Shown here piece by piece: positions 20,599 through 30,640 of a DNA stretch of 64,000 nucleotides; position 1 is the first letter of the stretch; each line of letters starts with the position of its first letter. The position numbers were made by a program, and so were the translations under genes. The notes beneath the pieces were generated by a model. The model saw only the letters and a program-made list of their open reading frames with translations. It had not been told where the DNA came from and did no database searches. The DNA is taken from NCBI GenBank assembly GCA_026392935.1, contig JAPLBE010000011.1, positions 1 through 64,000 of the forward strand, read 5' to 3'. This DNA is from Actinomycetota bacterium (GTDB lineage: Bacteria > Actinomycetota > Actinomycetes > Nanopelagicales > Nanopelagicaceae).

Positions 20599-22860
20599 AT
20601 GGGAACAAGAGAGAGGCGCAATAGATCCAACGAGGGGGATCTGCTTCTCTCAAGATTGTTTGAAAAAAGTGGCGCAAATTCAGATGAGGTAGCAATCGCC
20701 GCGGTCGGAGGTTTCGGCCGCGGCGAGCTATCTCCAGGTTCAGATTTAGATATTGTCATTTTGCATAAAGGCAATCTCGATGGCCCAGAACTGGCTGATC
20801 TTGTAAACAAAATCCTGTATCCAATGTGGGATAAAAATATAAAAATAGATTATTCCGTGCGCACGCGCTCTGAAGTCAGAGATGCATCCGAAGGTGACCT
20901 CAAAGTAATACTTGGATTACTTGATATTCGCCTAGTGTGCGGAAGCGCAGATTTGGTTGCCGACGTACAAGTAGATGCTCTTGAGGAATGGCGAAAGAAT
21001 TCAAAGCGGCGATTGCCAGAGCTCCAGGCTTCACTTCTTGAGCGCCACCAAAGATCAGGCGAACTAGCATATTTGCTTGAACCTGATTTGAAGGAAGCAC
21101 GCGGGGGTCTTCGGGATATCACGGCGATTCGCGCAATTGATAAAGCAGCAACTGTTGAGATTCCAATGGAACGCATAAGCGTTGCAGAATCTTTGCTATC
21201 TAACGTTCGAGAAGCGCTTCATATCGTTAGCGAAAGAGATAAAGATAAATTACTCTTTCAGGAACAAGATAAAGTTGCCGCACATTTAGGATTTCGTGAT
21301 GCTGATGAGCTAATGAGTGAAGTCGCACAAGCTGCCAGGTCTGTAGATTATTTACTTGATTCAACTTGGTACAGATACGAACATAAAGGCAAGGACAGTG
21401 CTGGACGATTCTCGCGAAAAGTGCGCAGCACCACTCTCTCGCGAGATATCAGTGTTGCAAGTAAAGAAATAGTCATTGACATCGATGCTGATTTTTCAGC
21501 GGATTCCGGTCTCGGGTTACGTGCTGCCGCGTCGGCTGCGCAATTAGGCTTACCCATTTCTATGGAATCGCTCTCTAGAATTTCAGAATCCTTGCGAAGC
21601 GGAGTTGGAAAACTGCCTCAGCCATGGCCCCGCGAAGCCCGTGAGAGTCTCATTACTTTGATTGGTGCTGGCTCGGCAATGATTCAGGTCTTTGAAGCAC
21701 TTGATCAGGAAGAGATCATTTTCAGTTGGATTCCAGAATGGAAATCGGTCCGTTCATTGCCGCAAAGAAATGTTCTACACCGCCACACTGTCGATCGTCA
21801 CATGGTCGAAACTGCCGTCCAAGCAGCGGCGCTCACACGTAAAGTGCATAGACCGGACTTACTTCTTTTTAGTGCACTTTTCCATGACATTGGCAAGGGA
21901 ACCGAAGAAGATCACTCAGAGCGAGGCGAAAGATTAATAGCGCCACTTGCCGAGAGAATCGGTTTTTCACAAAGTGATGTTGAAACGATTAAGTTACTCG
22001 TCAAGCATCATCTTTTACTTTCAGCTACTGCAACTCGTCGCGATTTAGATGATCCAGCAACAATTACTTCTGTCGTTGATGTCATCCCCGATCTACAAAC
22101 TCTCGAACTTCTGCACGCACTGAGCATTGCTGATGGTGAGGCCACTGGTCGTGCTGCCTGGACAGAGTGGAAAGCATCACTTGTGGCCGACCTCGTTAAT
22201 CGGGTTGCTTTGGCAATCACTGATAACACCGTTGCCCAGCAACCAGAACTTACCGATGCACAGCGAGTTAAGGCAGAGGCTGGAAAATTAGCTGTAGCAA
22301 TTGAAAATAGAGAAGGCGTCTACGCAATTGAAATTGTGGTTCCAGATAGTACTGGATTACTTTCTACTGTGGCAGGAGTACTGAATTTACTTCGTTTGGA
22401 TGTGCGCTCTGCTCGAACGAAATCTGTTGCTCAATCTGCAGTTATGGAGTGGATCGTGATTCCTGATCCACACGCACCAAAGTTGACTGAAGAGAAATTG
22501 CACGATGAACTCACTCGAGCACTTGGAAGTAAGAGTTCGCTGAAAGAGAGAATTCAAAGCCGAATCGATGCGTATTCGCAACTACCTACAATTCCTGTTC
22601 CCGAGCCGATAGTTGAGACATTCCTAGACGCCGCTACAGATGCAACGATTATTGAGGTACGTAGTCACGATAGGCCTGCTCTCTTATTTGGCATCGGTGA
22701 TTCCATTACTCGAAGCAATATTGATATCCGCTCGGCAATCGTGACGACCTTAGGGGCAGAAGCAATAGACACTCTGTATGTCACAGAAATTGGGGGAGGA
22801 CCCTTATCCGCTGAGCGGGCTGAAGAAGTTGCTGCACGATTGCGTTCGGCGCTGAAGTAG
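20599..22860 (+). CDS. glnD: [Protein-PII] uridylyl/adenylyltransferase
   Basis: VGGFGRGELSPGSDLDIVIL nucleotidyltransferase motif, HD domain LFSALFHDIGKG, two ACT-like domains. Confidence 0.94.
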   Translation: MGTRERRNRSNEGDLLLSRLFEKSGANSDEVAIAAVGGFGRGELSPGSDLDIVILHKGNLDGPELADLVNKILYPMWDKNIKIDYSVRTRSEVRDASEGDLKVILGLLDIRLVCGSADLVADVQVDALEEWRKNSKRRLPELQASLLERHQRSGELAYLLEPDLKEARGGLRDITAIRAIDKAATVEIPMERISVAESLLSNVREALHIVSERDKDKLLFQEQDKVAAHLGFRDADELMSEVAQAARSVDYLLDSTWYRYEHKGKDSAGRFSRKVRSTTLSRDISVASKEIVIDIDADFSADSGLGLRAAASAAQLGLPISMESLSRISESLRSGVGKLPQPWPREARESLITLIGAGSAMIQVFEALDQEEIIFSWIPEWKSVRSLPQRNVLHRHTVDRHMVETAVQAAALTRKVHRPDLLLFSALFHDIGKGTEEDHSERGERLIAPLAERIGFSQSDVETIKLLVKHHLLLSATATRRDLDDPATITSVVDVIPDLQTLELLHALSIADGEATGRAAWTEWKASLVADLVNRVALAITDNTVAQQPELTDAQRVKAEAGKLAVAIENREGVYAIEIVVPDSTGLLSTVAGVLNLLRLDVRSARTKSVAQSAVMEWIVIPDPHAPKLTEEKLHDELTRALGSKSSLKERIQSRIDAYSQLPTIPVPEPIVETFLDAATDATIIEVRSHDRPALLFGIGDSITRSNIDIRSAIVTTLGAEAIDTLYVTEIGGGPLSAERAEEVAARLRSALK

Positions 22861-22872
22861 AGTTCCACCATT

Positions 22873-24330
22873 ATGTTCGAGACGCTCACTTCTAGATTTG
22901 CTAATGCTTTTGGGACGCTGCGTTCACGTGGAAAAATTTCTGAAAAAGATATCGAACTTGTAGTAACAGAGATTCGGCAGGCCCTTCTTGAAGCAGATGT
23001 TGCGCTCAGTGTCGTTGAGAATTTCACCGAAACTATCCAACAGCAAGCGCTCGAAATATTGCCGACACTTCAAGCGGGTTCTAACCAAGCGGAAGCGATT
23101 TATTCAGTAGTCAATAAAGAACTTACAGAAATTTTGGGTGGTGGAGCACGCCGAATTCGCTTTGCGAAGAAACCTCCAACCATCATCATGCTGGCAGGCC
23201 TACAAGGTGCTGGTAAAACAACTCTCGCTGCCAAGCTTGCAAAGTTTTACAAAGATCAAGGCGAGACTCCAATTCTGATTGCCTCTGACTTACAGCGACC
23301 AAATGCTGTCAATCAACTTCAAGTAGTTGGTCAATCAGTAGGAGTTCCTGTCTACGCACCTGAACCTGGTAATGGTGTTGGCGATCCTGTAAAAGTTGCT
23401 CGCGATGGCGTGCAATTTGCGGCATCAAAACTTCATAGCATGGTGATTGTTGATACTGCCGGCCGTTTAGGTGTTGATGCAGAACTCATGCAGGAAGCAA
23501 TTGCAATACGTGATGCAATAACGCCAGATGAAATTCTCTTTGTTGTCGATGCCATGATTGGTCAAGACGCAGTAAAGACAGCACAGGCATTCCAAGATGG
23601 CGTTGGCTTCGATGGTGTGGTCATCACAAAACTAGATGGTGACGCACGTGGTGGCTCCGCACTTTCAATTGCAGCACTTACAGGAAGCCCAATCATGTTC
23701 GCCTCAGTAGGTGAAAAGATTTCTGACTTTGATATTTTCTATCCAGAGAGAATGGCTTCTCGCATTCTAGGGATGGGTGATGTCGCTACTCTCGCTGAGC
23801 AAGCAAAGAAAGCATTTGATGGTGATACAGCTAAAAAGTTAGAGGACAAATTTACTTCCGGAGAAGATTTCACACTTGATGATTTCCTCGAGCAATTAGA
23901 GGCAATGTCGAAGATGGGCTCTATGGGTAAATTGTTATCAATGCTCCCTGGCGCAGGGCAGATGAAGAAACAGATTGAAAATTTTGACGAATCAGAAATT
24001 ACGCGCACTAAAGCCATTGTGCAGTCAATGACTCCACTCGAACGCCGCGATATGAAAGTACTTAATGGTTCACGTCGAGCACGTATAGCAAACGGTTCTG
24101 GTCGCAAAGTCTCTGATGTAAATGCTCTTGTTGAAAAATTCACCGCGGCACAGAAGATGATGAAGCAGATGAGAAACGGTGGATCCATTCCCGGGATGCC
24201 TCCGATGCCTGCTGGTATGCGTCCACCAGGAATCGCTGTAACTAAGGGCTCACAACAGAGCCCTCAGAAGAAGAAGTCGAAATCTGGAAATCCCGCTAAG
24301 CGTGCGCTGGAAAATGGCTCGATTTCTTAA
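22873..24330 (+). CDS. ffh: Signal recognition particle protein
   Basis: MFETLTSRFANAFGTLRSRGKISEKDIE...GLQGAGKTTLAAKLA...DTAGRL...TKLDGDARGG; Met-rich M domain. Confidence 0.98.
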   Translation: MFETLTSRFANAFGTLRSRGKISEKDIELVVTEIRQALLEADVALSVVENFTETIQQQALEILPTLQAGSNQAEAIYSVVNKELTEILGGGARRIRFAKKPPTIIMLAGLQGAGKTTLAAKLAKFYKDQGETPILIASDLQRPNAVNQLQVVGQSVGVPVYAPEPGNGVGDPVKVARDGVQFAASKLHSMVIVDTAGRLGVDAELMQEAIAIRDAITPDEILFVVDAMIGQDAVKTAQAFQDGVGFDGVVITKLDGDARGGSALSIAALTGSPIMFASVGEKISDFDIFYPERMASRILGMGDVATLAEQAKKAFDGDTAKKLEDKFTSGEDFTLDDFLEQLEAMSKMGSMGKLLSMLPGAGQMKKQIENFDESEITRTKAIVQSMTPLERRDMKVLNGSRRARIANGSGRKVSDVNALVEKFTAAQKMMKQMRNGGSIPGMPPMPAGMRPPGIAVTKGSQQSPQKKKSKSGNPAKRALENGSIS

Positions 24331-24360
24331 TTTTGAGCGTAACTGGCAAGATTAGCCACC

Positions 24361-24433
24361 TGTTACAGGGCCCTCTACCCCGGTAACAATCCAATCCACA
24401 GTTGGACCCCAAAGTTACGCACCCCGCTGTAAC
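24361..24433 (+). promoter_or_regulatory. Candidate structured rpsP leader (three consecutive hairpins)
   Basis: TGTTAC...GTAACA; TCCAA-n7-TTGGA; GTTACGC-ACCCC-GCtGTAAC. Confidence 0.4.
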
Positions 24434-24471
24434 GATGTCGGCCTGACACACTTTTTAGGAGCACTACTTCT

Positions 24472-25047
24472 TTGTCAACAAAAATTCGCTTAATGCGCAT
24501 GGGAAAAATTCGCACACCCTATTTCCGCATTGTTGTAACAGATTCACGTAAAGCACGTAACGGACTTTCAATTGAAGAAATTGGTCGCTACGTTCCAGGT
24601 CAAGAACCATCAATCATCGAAGTTAATTCAGAGCGTGCTCTCTATTGGCTCGGCGTTGGTGCACAACCATCAGAGGCAGTAGAGGCGCTTCTGAAGGTGA
24701 CCGGAGATTGGCAGAAGCACAAGGGTCTTCCAGGAACTGAAGGAACACTTCGCGTTGCAGCTCCAAAGCCAGCAAAGAGCGTTGCATATGAAGCAGCTGT
24801 TAAAGCTGCTGCTGCAGAACCTGCAGAAGGTGCAACAACTTTGAAGAAGAAGGCTCAGGACAAACTAGCTGCAAAGGCTGCACCTGCACCAGTTGTGGAA
24901 GTGTCCGAGCCAGCAAAGGAGAGTGCTGTGTCCGAGGTTCCAGCTCAAGATGTGACTGCAGAAGTAAGTGCAGTAACAGAAGAGGTTCCAGTTGAAGCCG
25001 CGACAACAGAAGAAGTCGTTGTAAGCGAAGAAACACCTGCTGAGTAA
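24472..25047 (+). CDS. rpsP: 30S ribosomal protein S16 with long acidic/alanine-rich C-terminal extension (TTG start)
   Basis: [69 protein letters not shown]. Confidence 0.96.
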   Translation: MSTKIRLMRMGKIRTPYFRIVVTDSRKARNGLSIEEIGRYVPGQEPSIIEVNSERALYWLGVGAQPSEAVEALLKVTGDWQKHKGLPGTEGTLRVAAPKPAKSVAYEAAVKAAAAEPAEGATTLKKKAQDKLAAKAAPAPVVEVSEPAKESAVSEVPAQDVTAEVSAVTEEVPVEAATTEEVVVSEETPAE

Positions 25048-25049
25048 CC

Positions 25050-25289
25050 ATGATTGATGAAGCTCTAGAACATCTCGTTAAGGGAATCGTTGATAATCCT
25101 GACGATGTCAATGTGAAGGAGAAGACACACCGTCGAGGAACTACTCTCGAAGTTCGTGTTAACCCTGAAGATATCGGCAAGGTAATCGGTCGTAACGGTC
25201 GTACAGCAAAGGCGCTTCGCACAGTTGTAAGCGCACTTGCTGGTCGCACCGTACGCGTCGATCTCATCGATACCGACGAGGTTCGTTAA
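25050..25289 (+). CDS. khpA: KH-domain RNA-binding protein
   Basis: EVRVNPEDIGKVIGRNGRTAKALRTVVSALAGRTVRVDLIDT; rpsP-khpA-rimM-trmD synteny. Confidence 0.92.
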   Translation: MIDEALEHLVKGIVDNPDDVNVKEKTHRRGTTLEVRVNPEDIGKVIGRNGRTAKALRTVVSALAGRTVRVDLIDTDEVR

Positions 25290-25303
25290 ATAGTTTTTCA
25301 CCC

Positions 25304-25807
25304 ATGAAACTAAACGTGGGCCGCATTGGTAAAGCTCACGGAATTCTTGGTGAAGCGACAATAGAAGTTCGCACCGATGAAGCTGAAGATCGCTTTGCTA
25401 TCGGTGCGGTTCTTGAAACAGAAAACCACGGAAATCTCACTGTGGTTTCTGCGCGCGTTCACAATGGAATCCTTCTCTTAGGTTTTGAAGGATTCAACGA
25501 TAGAAACGCAATTGAAGCGCTTAGAAATGAACTTCTTTACACAGATGTAGATATCAACGCACCTGGCATCGATGAAGATGACTATCACGTACTCCAACTC
25601 ATCGGCTGTAAAGCATATTTAGTAGATGGTGATGAATTTGGCGAAGTCGCAGATGTCTTAAATTTGCCCGGTCAAGATGTTCTAGTAGTTAAAACAGATC
25701 AAGGCGAAACTCTCATTCCTTTCGTACGTCAACTAGTTCCCATCGTGGATATCTCGACGAAGAGATTGACCGTGATTCCTCCAGTAATCGAAGGGACTCT
25801 CAGATGA
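25304..25807 (+). CDS. rimM: Ribosome maturation factor RimM
   Basis: [22 protein letters not shown]...[12 protein letters not shown]. Confidence 0.94.
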   Translation: MKLNVGRIGKAHGILGEATIEVRTDEAEDRFAIGAVLETENHGNLTVVSARVHNGILLLGFEGFNDRNAIEALRNELLYTDVDINAPGIDEDDYHVLQLIGCKAYLVDGDEFGEVADVLNLPGQDVLVVKTDQGETLIPFVRQLVPIVDISTKRLTVIPPVIEGTLR

Positions 25808-26487
25808 AAATAGATGTCATCTCAATCTTCCCTGAGTACCTTTCTCCACTTCAGCTTTCACTACTAGGCAAGGCTCAGAGCTCGGGCCTTGTCGAAATCA
25901 CTGTTCATGACTTGCGAAAGCACACAAGCGACAATCACAACACGGTTGATGACACCCCCTATGGCGGAGGAGCTGGAATGGTGATGCTCCCAGAAGTGTG
26001 GGGCAAAGCGCTCGATCCTCTTATGCAAGAAGACACAGACCTCATAGTTCTCACGCCTGCCGGAAAACGGTTTAATCAAAATATGGCAGAGAGTTTTTCA
26101 AAGTCGAGACACCTAATTTTTGCGTGCGGGCGGTACGAAGGAATTGATGATCGTGTGCGTCAGCACTATTCGACGCCCGAGTACCAATCTCGAAATATTC
26201 GCGTTCATGAAGCATCAATTGGTGACTATGTTTTAGGCGGCGGAGAGGTTGCATCGATGGTGATGATTGAAGCCATCACGAGACTGATTCCAGGAGTACT
26301 TGGGAATCCAGATTCTCTCGCTGAGGAGTCACACAACGATGAGGGCTACCTTGAGTACCCCAATTTTACGAAGCCCCAAGAATGGCGCGGAATCCCAGTC
26401 CCGGAGATTCTTTTGAGTGGCAACCATGCCGAAATTGCAAAGTGGCGAAGCCAACAGGCAGAAAAGCGCGCAAAAGATAATCTATAA
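25804..26487 (+). CDS. trmD: tRNA (guanine-N1)-methyltransferase
   Basis: [16 protein letters not shown]...[13 protein letters not shown]...[13 protein letters not shown]...[21 protein letters not shown]. Confidence 0.98.
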   Translation: MKIDVISIFPEYLSPLQLSLLGKAQSSGLVEITVHDLRKHTSDNHNTVDDTPYGGGAGMVMLPEVWGKALDPLMQEDTDLIVLTPAGKRFNQNMAESFSKSRHLIFACGRYEGIDDRVRQHYSTPEYQSRNIRVHEASIGDYVLGGGEVASMVMIEAITRLIPGVLGNPDSLAEESHNDEGYLEYPNFTKPQEWRGIPVPEILLSGNHAEIAKWRSQQAEKRAKDNL

Positions 26488-26492
26488 CTCGT

Positions 26493-26517
26493 CAGTAACG
26501 CACTCTTGAGTTTACTG
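26493..26517. promoter_or_regulatory. Inverted repeat upstream of the acyl-ACP desaturase
   Basis: CAGTAA-cgc-ACTC-tt-GAGT-TTACTG. Confidence 0.35.
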
Positions 26518-26524
26518 TTAGCCC

Positions 26525-27493
26525 ATGAGTGAAGAGTCAGCACAAATCCAGGCGCGTTTAATTCGCGATCTGGAACCAGTAGTTGCTGTCGAACTCGAGC
26601 GTCATATCTCTGTTCAGAAAAATTGGTATCCACACGAATATGTCCCATGGTCTGAAGGTCGCGACTATGCAGGACCACTCAACGGTGACGCTTGGGAAGC
26701 GAAAGATTCTCGCCTATCTCCTGTCGCGCAAGATTCATTGGTTCTCAATTTACTTACTGAGGATAACTTACCGAGCTATCACACTGAGATTGCTATCTCT
26801 ATGGGACGCGATGGTGCGTGGGGAAATTGGATTGAGCGTTGGACCGCGGAAGAAGCGCGACATGCAATTGTTATTCGTGATTACCTTATGGCAACTCGTG
26901 GCGTAGATCCGTACGAACTGGAAGATTTACGCATGGCGCATATGTCACTCGGATACCAAACACCCTATGAAAACGATATGTTGCACACGATTGCCTACGT
27001 TTCTTTCCAAGAGTTAGCTACAAGAATTTCACATAGAAATACTGGAAAACTTTCTGACGATCCAATAGCTGAAGGAATGATGCAACGAGTCGCACTCGAT
27101 GAGAATCTGCATATGCTCTTCTACCGCAACACACTCTCTGCAGCGCTCGACATGGAACCAAATGCAGCGATGCGCGCAATCACCGATGTTGTCACCAACT
27201 TTGATATGCCTGGTGCGAATATGCCTGGTTTCGGTCGTAAAGCGGTGCAAATTGCTCTTGCTGGAATTTACGACCTACAGCAGCACCTCGATGATGTTAT
27301 CGCTCCTGTTTTACGAGCATGGAACGTCTACGAACGTACTGATCTTTCAGGAGATGGATTAAAGGCACGAGATGAACTCAAAGCATTTATGGATGCGACC
27401 TATAAGGCCGCCGCTACATTTAACGATAAGCGTGAAGTGCATTTTGAGCGTCAGATTGCTCGCGGCATCTCACCAATTCGCATCACTAACTGA
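26525..27493 (+). CDS. Acyl-ACP desaturase (ferritin-like di-iron, DesA-type)
   Basis: WTAEEARHAIVIRDYLM (EExxH) and ALDENLHMLFYRN (DENxH) di-iron motifs. Confidence 0.88.
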   Translation: MSEESAQIQARLIRDLEPVVAVELERHISVQKNWYPHEYVPWSEGRDYAGPLNGDAWEAKDSRLSPVAQDSLVLNLLTEDNLPSYHTEIAISMGRDGAWGNWIERWTAEEARHAIVIRDYLMATRGVDPYELEDLRMAHMSLGYQTPYENDMLHTIAYVSFQELATRISHRNTGKLSDDPIAEGMMQRVALDENLHMLFYRNTLSAALDMEPNAAMRAITDVVTNFDMPGANMPGFGRKAVQIALAGIYDLQQHLDDVIAPVLRAWNVYERTDLSGDGLKARDELKAFMDATYKAAATFNDKREVHFERQIARGISPIRITN

Positions 27494-27514
27494 CTCTGAA
27501 ATAAGATAGGGGAC

Positions 27515-28930
27515 ATGTCCCGCACTTATTTGGTTGAAACCTACGGTTGCCAAATGAACGTGCACGATTCCGAGAGAATCGCCGGGTTGCTCGATGAAGC
27601 CGGTTACATTCCAGTAATTACTGGAGAACAAGCAGATGTAGTTGTTTTCAACACGTGCGCGGTTCGCGAAAATGCGGATAATAAACTTTATGGAAATCTC
27701 AGTTTCCTAGCTCCAATCAAGAAGAAAAATCCTGCGATGCAGATTGCAGTCGGTGGCTGCCTGGCACAAAAAGATCAATCAATAATTTTAAAGAAAGCGC
27801 CGTATGTTGACGTCGTCTTTGGTACGCACAATGTGGGCTCACTACCTGTTCTGCTGGAGAGAGCAAGAATTGAAGAAGTATCTCAGATAGAAATCCTTGA
27901 AGCTCTAGAGCATTTTCCATCAGCTCTTCCTGCACGTAGATTTTCAGCTTTTACTTCATGGGTATCAATCTCTGTTGGTTGCAATAACACCTGCACTTTT
28001 TGCATTGTTCCCACGCTGCGAGGTGTTGAAAAAGACCGGCCAGTTGCAGACATTTTGACCGAAATGCGAACCCTAGTTGATCAAGGCGTCATAGAAATTA
28101 CCTTACTTGGGCAGAATGTAAATGCCTACGGAGTTGAGTTTGGCGATAGGGGAGCCTTTGCAAAATTGCTTCGCGAAGCGGGGAAAATTGATGGGTTAGA
28201 ACGAGTTCGATTTATGTCTCCTCACCCTCGCGATTTCACCGACGATGTGATTGAAGTAATGGCACAAACTCCAAATGTTATGCCTCACTTACACATGCCC
28301 CTGCAATCTGGTTCTGACTCAATTTTGCAGTCCATGCGTCGTTCATACAGAACAGATAAATACTTGGGAATTCTGGAACGTGTACGAACTGCAATGCCAG
28401 AGGCAATGATTACGACAGACATAATTGTTGGTTTCCCAGGTGAGACTGAAGAAGATTTCCTTGCAACGATGGATATTGCATCACAAGCTAGATTCGCAGC
28501 CGCATACACATACAAATATTCAATTCGCCCAGGTACTCCTGCTGGAGAAATGGAGAATCAAGTTGCAGAAGATTTAGTTGGCGAGCGATATACACGTCTT
28601 CATGAGCATCAACAGAAAATTTCTCTTTCGGTAAACCAAGAATCCATCGGGGCAACACACCGTGTTTTAGTCTCAGAGATCGAAGGACGCCGCGACGAGG
28701 CTCAATCAAGAATGACTGGACGTTCAGAAGATTTCCGTTTAGTGCACTTTGGGGATCAGACCGCAGCTCGCCCTGGTGATTTTGTTGATGTAGTCATTGA
28801 GGAAGCATCGGCTCACTACTTAGTTGGTAATTCAACAGATGTGATTCGTACTCGCGGGGGAGATGCTCATGAGAGTCGCACAGCCCCGGCAAGTACAGCT
28901 CTAGGAATGCCAAAGGTTCGTACTACGTGA
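27515..28930 (+). CDS. miaB: tRNA-2-methylthio-N6-dimethylallyladenosine synthase
   Basis: [22 protein letters not shown]...[18 protein letters not shown]...[10 protein letters not shown]. Confidence 0.97.
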   Translation: MSRTYLVETYGCQMNVHDSERIAGLLDEAGYIPVITGEQADVVVFNTCAVRENADNKLYGNLSFLAPIKKKNPAMQIAVGGCLAQKDQSIILKKAPYVDVVFGTHNVGSLPVLLERARIEEVSQIEILEALEHFPSALPARRFSAFTSWVSISVGCNNTCTFCIVPTLRGVEKDRPVADILTEMRTLVDQGVIEITLLGQNVNAYGVEFGDRGAFAKLLREAGKIDGLERVRFMSPHPRDFTDDVIEVMAQTPNVMPHLHMPLQSGSDSILQSMRRSYRTDKYLGILERVRTAMPEAMITTDIIVGFPGETEEDFLATMDIASQARFAAAYTYKYSIRPGTPAGEMENQVAEDLVGERYTRLHEHQQKISLSVNQESIGATHRVLVSEIEGRRDEAQSRMTGRSEDFRLVHFGDQTAARPGDFVDVVIEEASAHYLVGNSTDVIRTRGGDAHESRTAPASTALGMPKVRTT

Positions 28931-29826
28931 AGTTGATTGTAATTTGCGGAGCAACCGCAACAGGCAAGAGCGATATCGCACTTCAGATTGCACACGAAAT
29001 TGACGCCGAGATTATCAATACTGATTCGATGCAACTCTATCGCGGCATGGATATAGGTACTGCAAAACTTGCAGAATCCGATCGACAGGGGATACCTCAT
29101 CATCTTCTCGATGTATTACATGTTAAGCAAGATTCGACAGTTGCTTGGTATCAAGAGAGTGCTCGAGCATTGGTGACAGAGATTCATGCGCGCGGAAGGA
29201 ACGCCGTTGTAGTGGGCGGCACTGGGCTCTACATTAAAGCGCTGCTCGATGATTTGAATTTTCCGGATACAGATCCTGCAGTACGTGAAAAACTGGAAGC
29301 AGAAGCTCTTGAATTCGGGGCGCAATCACTCTTTGAACGATTACAGCAATTAGACCCTGCTGCGGCTCTGGCCATTGATCAAGCAAACACTCGTCGCGTT
29401 ATTAGAGCACTCGAAGTCATTGAGATTACCGGTAAACCATTTACAGCAAACCTTCCTCGTGAAGACAGCACTCAATATCCAGATGCAATGCAATTTGGAT
29501 TGGTGATGGAGCGCGAACATTTGCGTGAACGAATCGATCAGCGCGTGGATTTGATGTGGGAGAAAGGCTTTGTGGCTGAAGTGGATTCGCTCATTAAAGA
29601 TGGAATTTTAGAAGGTGTTACAGCTCAACGCGCTATTGGATATTCATCATTAATCGCTATGCGTGCGGGAACGATGACTGAAGACGAGGCAAAGGAAGAG
29701 ACGAAGAGAGCGACGAGACAATACGCGCGCCGTCAGGAAACATGGTTTTCTCGCGATCAAAGAATCAATTGGATTTCACCGATATCAGATAGATTCGCCA
29801 CCATTATGCAGAAGATAAACTCGTAG
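28927..29826 (+). CDS. miaA: tRNA dimethylallyltransferase
   Basis: [17 protein letters not shown]...[17 protein letters not shown]...[12 protein letters not shown]. Confidence 0.96.
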   Translation: MKLIVICGATATGKSDIALQIAHEIDAEIINTDSMQLYRGMDIGTAKLAESDRQGIPHHLLDVLHVKQDSTVAWYQESARALVTEIHARGRNAVVVGGTGLYIKALLDDLNFPDTDPAVREKLEAEALEFGAQSLFERLQQLDPAAALAIDQANTRRVIRALEVIEITGKPFTANLPREDSTQYPDAMQFGLVMEREHLRERIDQRVDLMWEKGFVAEVDSLIKDGILEGVTAQRAIGYSSLIAMRAGTMTEDEAKEETKRATRQYARRQETWFSRDQRINWISPISDRFATIMQKINS

Positions 29827-29830
29827 GCCT

Positions 29831-30640
29831 ATGAGCAATCCAGTAATCGCCACCTACGGTCACGGAACTGAGAATGATTTTGTGATTCTCTTTGATCCCG
29901 ACGATTCAATTGCTGTTTCACAGAGTGCGATTGCAGCCATGTGTAACCGCGCATCGGGAATTGGAGCTGATGGGTTTATCAAAATAATCAAGCATGATTC
30001 GCGGTGGTTCATGGATTATCGAAATGCCGATGGCTCTATCGCTGAAATGTGCGGTAACGGAATTCGCGTTATGGCCAAGTATTTGGTTGTGCATGGACAT
30101 CAGCCCGAAGGTATTTTTGCTATCGATACTCGTGCTGGAATAAAGCATCTGCGAGTACCGCTTACCGGAGATATTTCTGTCAACATGGGTCATGTGACAG
30201 ATGAGATGGAAGAGATTTCAGCAACTGTTGAAGGCACAACATGGGAAGGCCTCAACATCAACGTTGGCAATCCACATGCAGTGGTCTTCTTAGATGATTT
30301 AGAAGAACTAGGATCTTTAGAAATTGCGCCGACAGTTTCTCCGGCAAGTTCATACCCAGATGGAGTTAATGTTGAATTTGTTCAGATTCTTCCAAATCAT
30401 GAAGCTCGTATGCGAGTGCACGAACGCGGAAGCGGCGAGACACGATCCTGCGGAACCGGAACCTGCGCCGTCGCGCTGGCAGCAACACTTAAGAGTGGTG
30501 AGAACCTTCCCGCGCGATGGACAATTTACCCACCGGGTGGTCGTCTCATAGTTGATATTGATGGGCACTCGAATGCGACCTTGATTGGTCCGGCCGAATT
30601 AATCCGTGAACATGACATTAGTTCGTACCTATATTCATGA
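29831..30640 (+). CDS. dapF: Diaminopimelate epimerase
   Basis: GIGADGFIKI...NADGSIAEMCGNGIRVMAKYL...VHERGSGETRSCGTGTCAVA. Confidence 0.96.
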   Translation: MSNPVIATYGHGTENDFVILFDPDDSIAVSQSAIAAMCNRASGIGADGFIKIIKHDSRWFMDYRNADGSIAEMCGNGIRVMAKYLVVHGHQPEGIFAIDTRAGIKHLRVPLTGDISVNMGHVTDEMEEISATVEGTTWEGLNINVGNPHAVVFLDDLEELGSLEIAPTVSPASSYPDGVNVEFVQILPNHEARMRVHERGSGETRSCGTGTCAVALAATLKSGENLPARWTIYPPGGRLIVDIDGHSNATLIGPAELIREHDISSYLYS

